Positions 55,066-64,000 of a stretch of DNA of 64,000 nt are shown here, piece by piece (position 1 is the first letter of the stretch; each line of letters opens with the position of its first letter). Below the pieces are notes generated by a model. That model did not search any database and had not been told where the DNA came from. It was given only the letters and a program-made list of their open reading frames with translations. The position numbers and the translations under genes are program-made. This stretch comes from Flaccisagitta enflata (Eukaryota > Chaetognatha > Sagittoidea > Aphragmophora), in contig OZ231127.1 in the NCBI GenBank assembly GCA_965153355.1, positions 99,820,001-99,884,000 of the forward strand. Reading direction: 5' to 3'.

Positions 55066-56298
55066 ATGAGTATCAAAATGGCTCATTCAAATACAGACCA
55101 AACCATCTCAACGGAACTTTCAGAAAAAAATGAGAAGAAGCCATTTCAGTGCAGCAAGTGTTACATAGGCTGCCGTGACAAACACGCTTTAAGACACCAC
55201 CAACTTACTCATTCTGAGGAAAAACCTTTTAAATGTGAGGAATGCGGTGATTGCTTCCGAGATAAAAGCGTTTTGAAAACTCACGCTATAAGTCACGCAA
55301 CTGATAAACCTTTCCAATGCGACCATTGTCAAAAACGTCATTGTCAAAAACGTTTCAAAAGTAAACAAGTTTGGAATGATCACAAGACTATTCATTCCTC
55401 AGATCGGCCATATCGCTGTGAATATTGCGACCGGCGATTCAAAACGAGGTCAAATTGGGCTCATCACGTGGAAGTGCATAATGGCGTGATGTATCCATGC
55501 GTTCATTGCGACAAAAAATTCAGCACACGACATAACTTGTCAAATCATAAAAAGATTGTTCACGCGACTGGATTAGATTTCCAATGTAATCAATGTATCA
55601 AGAAATTCAAATCCAACGATTACCTAAGAAGACATATTCGTAGACACTCGGAGATTCGACCCTTCACGTGCGACCAATGCGAGAAATGTTACAAACGCAA
55701 TGCGGATCTTTTGAGGCATCAGAAAACACACACGGTAAAAACTCTTACGTGTAACAAATGTAATAAGCTTTTCAGAACTTCCTCTGAATTGCTTATTCAT
55801 CAACGGAGCCATACGGGCATGAAGCCGTTTACCTGCACCATATGCGACATCAATGTCACTACAAAATGGCAATTAAAGTTGCATGAAATGCAGAAACACA
55901 CAGAAGAAAGACCATTTAAGTGCGAGGAATGTTTTAAATGTTTCAAAACGAGAGATGGAGCACGAAAACATCAAAGAAGAACACACGCAGCTATCAAAGA
56001 TAGGCCGTGTGCCATTTGTGGAGAGAAGTTTATTTCCAGAAGAGAATACAGTAAACACATGACTGTCCACCGATATGTTGAGCGAAAAGAGTTCATATCA
56101 TTCTCGGTTGATTCTGGATCTCAAGTCACCGCGACAAAGACTGACGAAAAAACAGAAAAACCTTTCCGGTCCAGGTATTTCGTCGGCGTTCTTATTGCGT
56201 TTTTGTCCCAAATAGGGGAACGACGTCTCAAAACTTCTAGTATGCAACAGTTTCAGAACGACCAAAAAACCATTTATGCATACAACAATGTCCTTTAG
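55066..56298 (+). CDS. C2H2 zinc-finger protein, 11 fingers
   Basis: Probable nuclear DNA-binding regulator. ATG at 55066 (another in frame at 55078); about 410 codons without interruption, so single-exon or a large last exon. A short N-terminal leader precedes eleven tandem C2H2 fingers (about residues 27-350), with linkers of the H-x(3)-xxKPF type (SEEKPFKC, ATDKPFQC, TEERPFKC). Finger 3 carries a perfect 15-bp in-frame duplication (55324-55353). Finger 9 lacks the usual Phe. A basic tail of about 60 residues follows. No KRAB, BTB or ZAD domain seen. A decayed relative lies downstream, suggesting local duplication. Confidence 0.85.
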   Translation: MSIKMAHSNTDQTISTELSEKNEKKPFQCSKCYIGCRDKHALRHHQLTHSEEKPFKCEECGDCFRDKSVLKTHAISHATDKPFQCDHCQKRHCQKRFKSKQVWNDHKTIHSSDRPYRCEYCDRRFKTRSNWAHHVEVHNGVMYPCVHCDKKFSTRHNLSNHKKIVHATGLDFQCNQCIKKFKSNDYLRRHIRRHSEIRPFTCDQCEKCYKRNADLLRHQKTHTVKTLTCNKCNKLFRTSSELLIHQRSHTGMKPFTCTICDINVTTKWQLKLHEMQKHTEERPFKCEECFKCFKTRDGARKHQRRTHAAIKDRPCAICGEKFISRREYSKHMTVHRYVERKEFISFSVDSGSQVTATKTDEKTEKPFRSRYFVGVLIAFLSQIGERRLKTSSMQQFQNDQKTIYAYNNVL

Positions 56299-56510
56299 TG
56301 GCAGTAATCTGGGGTTTCAAAACGCAGGCATACTTGCCGTTTTAAAACGGCTTTTTTTGGGTGTATCAAAACTGCATAAAAAGGGCTTTTGAGAACATGT
56401 CTAAAATATCATTTTTTCTCACCTCAAGCCAGCTAGTTTTTATCATTTTGGAACTGGGAAAAAGTGGCAATGAAATTATGAAATATGATATAGCCGTTTC
56501 TTAGCTTCAA

Positions 56511-56658
56511 TTTTTTGCAGTTTCAGAACTTCAATTTTTTGCAGTTTCAAAACTTCATTTTTTTGTCAGTTTCAAAACTTCATTTTTTTGCAGTTTCAAA
56601 ACTTCATTTTTTTTGCAGTTTCAAAACTTCAATTTTTTGCAATTTCAAAACTGTAAAA
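56511..56658. repeat. Six ~24-25-bp units TTTTTTGCAGTTTCAAAACT
   Basis: Six tandem copies with few changes. Isolated TTTCAAAAC/GTTTTGAAA motifs continue to about 57770. Confidence 0.85.
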
Positions 56659-57807
56659 AGTAAGCTTTATGGCACAAACACACAAAGAGATTACCACAAC
56701 TGCAATTTCATTTAAGTATGTGCATTTTTGCACTTTTAACTCAAGCATAATGGATGAACCGATGGAGGACAGACAGACTAAGCCTCTCTCAGAGTTTTGA
56801 GGTTGGGATCTGGGTCTCTTGGGTGGGATTGGGACCTTGAGGCTAAGATTTGGGCTTCAAGGCGGGGATCACTTTCACTACATCAACTACATCAACTATG
56901 GAGGAGTTGCAGAACCGGGATTGGTCGCATTCTAAAGAGCAAAGACAATTCTTTTAAATGGAACCAATCTGAGGTCTGTAACTTCATTCGTTTTGAAGCT
57001 GTGCTCCTTTAAAGTTGATGCATGTTTCACGGAGGAGAGGATTTATTTTTCTGAAATGGTAATGGAAAAATCGAGTTCTTTTGCAAAGATCTCTAAAGGG
57101 TAAACGTCTTGGAAACTACGGCAGGACCCCGCCTCATCGGTCCCTTTGGGACAGAAGATTTTTCACCTTTATCTCAGGTTTACCTTTAAAGAGAGGTGGA
57201 ATCACATTAAATACTACCATTTGGGACCTCAAAATGTTGACCTTTATTGATGGGGAACCTTTCAAGGCGGGGCTGTTATTGCGGGGCTCACGAGCTGTAC
57301 AAACCTTTTTTCAGAATTTGATTCTTATTTCTGGCAGCTGAGAAATGTCGTTTTGTAATCGGCGTGTTGGCGTGAAAACCCATATAACCATATTTCAATT
57401 TTTAAACGCATTTTTTCTTAGTTTCAATACTTCAATTTTTTGCGTTTTCAAAATGGTAAAAAAGGTGATAACATTACAAAGATAAATATATTTTTTCCCT
57501 TGCTGGTGTGCTTTAGCGCTGTTTCAAGCGTTTTGAAACGCAAAGATCTCATAGTTTTAAAACTTTAGAATTGCAAGGTTTTGATACATCAACTATGCCT
57601 CAACATTCGTTTCAAAAGTTGCGCATACTTGAGGTTTTGAAACGACAATATAAGATCGTTTTGAAAACTGCTTGTAGAACGCTCGTTTCAAACAGCTTTC
57701 CAGCATTTTTGTGACAAAAATTCATAATTTTTGTCACAATAATAATCCATTTTGCATTTTTGAAACGATTTTTGGCGGTTTAATACGCTATAGTAGAACG
57801 CCACGGA
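56659..57807. other. No gene; TTTTGAAACG-rich spacer
   Basis: Many GTTTTGAAA or TTTCAAAAC motifs; otherwise unassigned. Confidence 0.4.
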
Positions 57808-59176
57808 ATATCTCTTCCGGTGTGACATTTGTCAGTACAGCTCCAAATTCAAAAAGGCCTTAGAAGAACATTTATCAGTTCACACCGAAGACCGTCCCTT
57901 CAAGTGTGATCTGTGTTCAGCTACTTTTAAGATTGAGGCGAGGAAGAATTATCACCAAAAAATTATCCACAGCAAGGAAAGATCGTTTTAATGCGAATTG
58001 TGCTCGAGGAGCTTCAAAACGAAAGGTGCTCTGTGGGCACATCAAAACAATGTGCAATTCCAGGAATCCAGGATAGTATGTTTAAATGCGAAGAATGCGA
58101 AAATCAATTCAAATATTAAACTAGTTTGGCAAATCATAGAATGAGTCACACTAGGGAGAGGCCATTTACATGCTCAATCTGCGACTCAAGTCACAAGTCC
58201 AAGTATCTTTTGAAGTCCCACATTTTACACAAACACGTTTCAGTGTCAATTGTGTACGGCAACATTCTGTACTACAATTTCAAGACAGCAACACGTTAAA
58301 CAAGTTCATTCAGAAGAACGCAACTTTGAATGCAAAATCTGCCTAAAGAAACTCAAGTCCAAAATAACATTGAAAAAAACATGAAATGAACAAACACGCA
58401 AAGATGACAGATTCGTAACATGAATGTGAATTTTGTGGGAAGAGCGTTAAAACCGCGATTCTGTTAATGCAACACATGAAATTTATTCATGGTCAAGCGA
58501 CATTTCAGTGCGAGTCTTGTCCAAAACGATTCAAAACCAAGCAGTGCTTAATTCGCCATGGAATTGTTCACTCAGATACGAGGAGTTTTAAATGTGATCT
58601 GTGTAAATATACCGCAAAGAGTCAACAAGTGTTAGACAGCCACAAATTCGTGCACTCTGAGGTTCGATTGCTACAGTGCTCACTTTGCATTTCGATTAAA
58701 AGACCGATTCCTGGGATGATTACTGTGTATCAAATGCATTGATTTTTTTTAGGGGAACAAAAATTTGAATGAGAATTAATTTTTAGAATCATACGACACA
58801 AGCAAAAAATGCAACAGCATCCGTGGACATGATAAGTGTTATTGCATCTTTTCAGATCAAGTTAGTAAATCCTGGAGAGGTTAATATTCGTCAAACTAGT
58901 TGATGTTGAATAAAATAATTGGCTGATCTGCCTTATGGTAAGGAAAGTTTCAAAAATAGAAATACCTTGGCGCGGCATCAATCGATACACACCGATTCTA
59001 GAATTTTCAATTGTGAAGATTGTGGAAAAAGTTTCAAGAGACCGGATTGCTTGAAAAGGCACAGAGTCGTCCATTCAGACACAAAACCGTTTCAATGTGA
59101 CAAATGCGACGAAAGCTTTAAAAGAAAGCAGGACAAGGCTATGCATGCAAGACGAAAGCACAAAATCATTTCCTGA
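57808..59176 (+). pseudogene. Decayed C2H2 zinc-finger pseudogene
   Basis: Successive finger remnants in shifting frames: RCDICQYSSKFKKALEEH, FKCDLCSATFKIEARKNYH, then an in-frame TAA where the next finger starts (57991). A further stop follows near 58117, and there are several frame changes. Open remnants at 58467-58742 (FQCESCPKRFKTKQCLIRH) and 58919-59176 (FNCEDCGKSFKRPDCLKRH, FQCDKCDESFKRKQDKAMH). Linker and spacing style resemble the intact gene at 55066. Confidence 0.8.
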
Positions 59177-59249
59177 AGTCGATAAAAGGTCTTTGTTGTA
59201 CTGTTTTCAGTCACATCCACGTCGCTTTATACGTATATATACCGGCTAT

Positions 59250-59412
59250 TTGGTGGTCTGTCTGTCTGTTCGTCTGACTGTCTATCTGTTAATATTTCTT
59301 TTTCTCCGCATTCTGGGTATTTACTGGCGGTTCTTGCATCATTGTCACTGCTCCTGCCCAACAAAAGGCGACGTAGGTACGGAGCTGAATAGCCGTGTAT
59401 CCAGCTTTGTTT
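59250..59412 (-). mobile_element. F2-related element, partial
   Basis: GTCTGTCTGTCTGTTCGTCT, CACTGCTCCTGCCCAACAAA, then TAGCCGTGTATCCAGCTTTG. No terminal hairpin. Confidence 0.55.
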
Positions 59413-59785
59413 GTTTAAAAAAATAATCAATGAAATGAAACCATGGTTTCATTCTTATCTTTTTGTTGCTCTCAGGATTGTTCATTATCATCTTTGTCTC
59501 ACCTCATTCTGTGTGAATACTGTAAAAAGAAACGAACACATTTTCAGTATGTCCGTCCTTCTTCATTCAATCTAATACAGAACAGTAAAGCTTCACAAGA
59601 GCGCGTGTCAAGGGGTTGAGAAAATTATGCTTCAAAGCGAAGCTCTTTTATGCCAAAATAGGAACAATCTTTAACGGGGCTGCAAGTTCTATGCCTTGTA
59701 AGCGGGCATACCTTAATAGCGGGTGCGCTCTGGCGGTACTCCACTGTACGCCATTTTCAGCTGTTTGAAAAAGGTTCCTAGTGCT
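59413..59785. other. No gene seen
   Basis: AT-rich, unassigned. Confidence 0.3.
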
Positions 59786-60780
59786 TACACCGTTTTTAAA
59801 TCGAAATGGCAAATAGTAAACCTTTGTAGCTCCAAAACTACTAGCCTGAAAGCCTTCAAATTTTCAGTGAATGTTGGTAACAACTGACCATTTTGTTATG
59901 TCCAAACTCGGAATTTAATACTGAATAGTTTGGGGGCAGTACAACAAACAAAATATGCCCAATTTTCAGGGCTGAATTTTTTTTCTTGATTTATTTGAGA
60001 AGACTTGTCTTTATAAATGTACAGATGTCAAAAAAATTGAGCTAGAACTCCGGGGTTGGTTTCGAATGATAGGAAATTTTTCAGAGATTACACATTTATC
60101 TAAAAAATTAAAAAAAGTTGGATATAGATTGAGGTTATAATTGGTTTTTAGTCGCATGCGACGCGACTCTACACCCCGCTTTGTCCATCCGTCGGTCGAT
60201 CGGTTGGTTGGTCGGTCGGTCCCCATTTTACTTTTTTTATTCGTTTTACTTTTTTGACCTCACCACTCCTGCCCAAATGGTGTAGTGACCTCAAATACGG
60301 CCCCTGCCCACCTGCACAGCCCCTGCCCACCCGCTTGCGACTTTGGTAGCCGTGTATCCAGCCTTGTTGGCAATCATTGCTAAAACCCAGACTGTTGATC
60401 ATTTGAAAATCATTCAAATCTTCAGGAATACGTTAAAATAATGAAATTTTCAAGCAGAACTTATATTCATGATTTGTAACTCTTTATTAAAGACCAACCC
60501 CAGGGTTCAAGCTTGCTTAATCAGGAAAAAAGCATTAAAAGAAAAAACATTCTTCCAAGTATAGCTGGGACAAATTGTTTTTTTCCATAAAGTTGACAGC
60601 TTTTCAATGCTTTAATGACCCCCAACCTGTTTAGCTATAAAATCTGAGTTTTTGCTGAGTTTGGACATGACAAAATGGTCAGTTGTTACCAACATTCACT
60701 GAAAATCTGAAGGTTTTTGGGCTAGTAGTTTTGGAGCTACAAAGGTTTAATATTTGCCATTTCGATTTAAAGACAGTGTA
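59786..60780. mobile_element. TIR element (CACYGT ends) with F2 insertion
   Basis: The element is 59788-60778, TA at both borders. Ends CACCGTTTTTAAATCGAAAT and the inverse of CACTGTCTTTAAATCGAAAT; arms about 145 bp (TAGCTCCAAAACTACTAG; AACATTCACTGAAAA). Same family as 11812-12370. Confidence 0.8.
60150..60368 (-). mobile_element. F2 element, complete short copy
   Basis: AGTCGCATGCGACGCGACT, CTACACCCCGCTTTGTCC, GGTCGATCGGTTGGTTGG, GACCTCACCACTCCTGCC, GCCCACCCGCTTGCGACTTT, GTAGCCGTGTATCCAGCCTT plus GTT. Confidence 0.8.
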
Positions 60781-60809
60781 AAAATGGTAAAAATAAAAAA
60801 AGACAGTGA

Positions 60810-63800
60810 TTTTGAACCTCTCTTTGAGGGATATAGGGCTGGTCTGATGGTGGTCTGATGATTTTATTTTGAGGTTGAACCTCTCCTAGAGGGATATAAG
60901 GCTGGTCTGATGGTGGTCTGATGATTTTATTTTGAGGTTGAACCTCTTCTAGAGGGATATGGGGCTGGTCTGATGGTGGTCTGATGATTTTATTTTGAGG
61001 TTGAACCTCTCCTAGAGGAATATAAGGCTGGTCTGATGGTGGTCTGATGATTTTATTTTTAGGAGGTTGAACCTTATATAATGATAACTGCCTGGCCTGA
61101 TGGTGGAAACGTCTGATGATTTTATTTTGAGGTGGAACCTTTTCCAGAGGGGATATAAACATACTGGTCTGATGGTGGTCTGATGATTTTATTTTGAGGT
61201 TGAACCTCTTATACAATGATAACTGCCTGGTCTGATGGTGGTCTGATGATTTTATTTTCAGGTTGAACCTCTCCTAGAGGGATATAAGGATGGTCTGATG
61301 TTGGTCTGATGATTTTATTTTGAGGTTGAACCTCTTCTAGAGGGATATAGGGCTGGTCTGATGGTGGTCTGATGATTTTATTTTGAGGTTGAACCTCTTA
61401 TATAATGATAACTGTCAGGTATGATGGTGGTCTGATGATTCTATTTTGAGGTTGAACCTCTTATATAATGATAACTGCCTGGTCTGATGGTGGTCTGAGG
61501 ATTTTTTTTTTAGGTCGAATCTCTTATAGAGGGATATAAAGCTGGTCTGATGGTGGTCTGATGATTATATTTTGAGGTTGAACCTGTTCTAGAGGGATAT
61601 AGGGCTGGTCTGATGGTGGTCTGATCATTTTATTTTGAGGTTGAACCTCTTCTAGAGGGATATAAGGCTGGTCTGATGGTGGTCTGATGATTTTATTTTG
61701 AGATTGAACCTCTTATATAATGATAACTGCCTGGTCTGATGGTGGTCTGATGATGTTATATTTAGGTTGAATCTCCTATAGAGGGATATAAGGCTGGTCT
61801 GATGGTGGTCTGATGATTTTATTTTGAGGTTGAACCTGTTCTAGAGGGATATAGGGCTGGTCTGATGGTGGTCTGATGATTTTATTTTGAGGTTGAACCT
61901 CTTCTAGAGGGATAAAGGGCTGGTCTGATGGTGGTCTGATGATTTTATTATGAGGTTGAACCTCTCCTAAAGGGATATAAGGCTGGTCTGATGGTGGTCT
62001 GATGATTTTATTTTGAGGTTGAACCTCTTCTAGAGGGATAAAGGGCTGGTCTGATGGTGGTCTGATGATTTTATTTTGAGGTTGAACCTCTCCTAAAGGG
62101 ATATAAGGCTGGTCTGACGGTGGTCTGATGATTTTATTTTGAGGTTGAACCTCTTATATAAATGAAATGATAACCGCTCTGGTCTGTGGTGGTTCGATGG
62201 TTTTTTTTTGAGGTCAACCTTTCCCAGAGGGATGTAAGGCTGGTCTGATGGTGGTCTGATGATTTTATTTTTGAGGTTGAACCTCTTCTAGAGGAATATA
62301 GGGCTGGTCTGATGGTGGTCTGATGATTTTATTTTGAGGTTGAACCTCTCCTAGAGGGATATAAGGCTGGTCTGATGGTGGTCTGATGATTTTATTTTGA
62401 GGTTGAACCTCTTCTAGAGGGATATGGGGCTGGTCTGATGGTGGTCTGATGATTTTATTTTGAGGTTGAACCTCTCCTAGAGGGATATTAGGCTGGTCTG
62501 ATGGTGGTCTGATGATTTTATTTTGAGGTTGAACCTCTTATATAATGATAACTGCCTGGTCTGATGGTGGTCTGATGATTCTATTTTGAGGTGGAACCTC
62601 TCCTACAGGGATATAAGGCTAATCTAATGGTGGTCTGATGATTTTATTTTTTGAGGTTGAACCTCTTATACAATGATAACTGCTCTGGTCTGATGGTGGT
62701 CTGATGATTTTATTTTCAGGTTGAACCTCCTATAGAATGGGATCGGCCTGGTCTGATGGTGGTCTGATGATTTTATTTGAAGTTGAACCTCTTATACAAT
62801 GATAATTACCTGGTCTGATGGTGGTCTGATGATTTTATTTTGAGGTTGAACTTGTTATACAATGATATACTGTGCCTGGTCTGATGGTGGTCTGATGATT
62901 TTTATTTTTAGTTTGAACTTATAGAGGGATATAAGGCTGGTCTGATGGTGGCCTGATGATTTTTATTTTGAGGTTGAACTTCTTCTAGAGGGATATAGGG
63001 CTGGTCTGATGGTCTATTTTTGGTCTGATGATTTTATTTTGAGGTTGAACTTCTCGGAGAGGGATAACTGGCTAATCTGATGGTAGTCTGATGATTTTAT
63101 CTTGAGGTTGAACCTCTCGTAGAGGGATATAAGGCTAGTCTGATGGTAGTCTGATGATTTTATTTTGAGACTTTATATTTATCTGCACAATGAGAACTGC
63201 TTTGTCTGATGGTGATCTGATGATTTTATTTTCAGGTTGAACCTCTCATAGGATGATAAGGACCTGGTCTGATGGTGGTCTGATGATTTTATTTTGAGGT
63301 TGAACCTCTTCTAGAGGGATATAGGCCTGGTCTGATGGTGGTCTGATGATTTTATTTTGAGGTTGAACCTCTCCTAAAGCGTTATAAGGCTGGTCTGATG
63401 GTGGTCTGATGATTCTATTTTTATGCTGAATCTCTCCTAGAGAGATATAAGGCTGGTCTGATGGTGGTCTGATGATTTTATTTTTAAGTTGAACCTCTTC
63501 TAGAGGGAAAAGGGCTGGTCTGATGGTGGTCTGATGATTTTATTTTGAGGTTGAACCTTTTCTACAGAGGGATATAAGGCTGGTCTGATGGTTGTCAGAT
63601 GATTTTTTTTTGAGGTTGAACCTCTTATATAATGATAACTGCCTGGTCTGATGGTGGTCTGATGATTTTATTTTGATGATACCCTCTCTTAGAGGGATAT
63701 AGGCTGGTCTGATGGTGGTCTGATGATTTTATTTTGAGGTTGAACCTCTTCTAGAGGGATATAGGGCTGGCCTGATGGTGGTCTGATGATTTTACTGGAT

Positions 63801-64000
63801 GTTGAACCTCTCCTAGAGGATAAAGTGGGCTGGTCTGATGGTGGTCTTATGATTTTATTTTGACGTTGAACCTCTTATACAATGATAACTGCCTCGTCTG
63901 ATGGTGGTCTGACAATTTTATTTTGAGGTTGAAACTTTATACAATGATAACGTCTGGTCTGATGGTGTCTGATGATTTTATTTTGAGGTTGAACCTTCTA
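60810..64000. repeat. 63-bp satellite array, ~50 units, runs off the window
   Basis: Unit core GGTCTGATGGTGGTCTGATG, ATTTTATTTTGAGGTTGAAC. Then one of two endings of equal length: CTCCTAGAGGGATATAAGGC or CTTATATAATGATAACTGCC. A few units carry indels. The 63-bp period leaves some frames open; I do not treat these as genes. Confidence 0.95.

Noticed and set aside
60767-61216. Minus-strand 149-codon frame with 21-residue repeats (NKIIRPPSDQPYIPLG)
   Set aside because: 63-bp satellite is a multiple of three, so it stays open by chance; neighbouring units have indels that break it.

Overview
The window looks like nuclear DNA of an invertebrate animal (species not identifiable from sequence alone). 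It has introns with GT/AG borders, a C2H2 zinc-finger gene, animal-type LTR and non-LTR retrotransposons and very long GA/CT microsatellites. There is no operon structure and no sign of bacterial genes. Almost everything recognisable is mobile DNA, and insertions lie inside insertions up to four deep.

Layout. 1-6662 is a Ty3/gypsy-type LTR retrotransposon (upstream polyprotein, RT-RNase H, integrase), split by a 2.36-kb hairpin-ended element full of 10-14-bp minisatellites. 6.8-9.2 kb holds minus-strand membrane-protein ORFs, including a convincing two-exon piece. 10.2-17.8 kb is a pile of foldback elements (family F1 here) with MITE, hAT-like and palindromic insertions. 18-23.4 kb is a cluster of long (GA)n/(CT)n/(TG)n tracts and dispersed repeats. 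23.8-30.6 kb is one minus-strand LINE (ORF1 with an SGNH esterase; ORF2 with endonuclease, RT and a zinc knuckle), broken by four precise insertions but otherwise open. 31.3-40.9 kb is a nest: F1 element > second F1 element and, separately, an 8.5-kb LTR element with 99%-identical LTRs, a tRNA-Gly-like primer site and a polypurine tract but no recognisable gag-pol (LARD-like). 41-50 kb has a second, 5'-truncated LINE (jockey/CR1-like RT), more F1 and F2 copies and a three-level nest at 45.9-47.8 kb. 50-54.4 kb is low-complexity. 55.1-56.3 kb is an open 11-finger C2H2 gene, followed by a decayed zinc-finger pseudogene (57.8-59.2 kb). 59.8-60.8 kb is a TIR element, and 60.8-64.0 kb is a 63-bp satellite running off the end.

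Two element families stand out. F1 (about 14 copies) has 45-60-bp inverted ends around GGCAGCGGCCCC and carries a mostly 20-21-bp minisatellite that differs between copies. F2 (about 14 copies) ends in a hairpin whose stem varies with compensatory changes (AGTCGCG/CGCGACT, AGTTGCG/CGCAACT, AGATGCG/CGCATCT). It carries 10-14-bp minisatellites, and two copies are flanked by long host duplications (68 and 209 bp). I cannot match either family to a named superfamily by eye; these are the best candidates for something undescribed. No searches were run: family calls rest on motifs read directly in the sequence.
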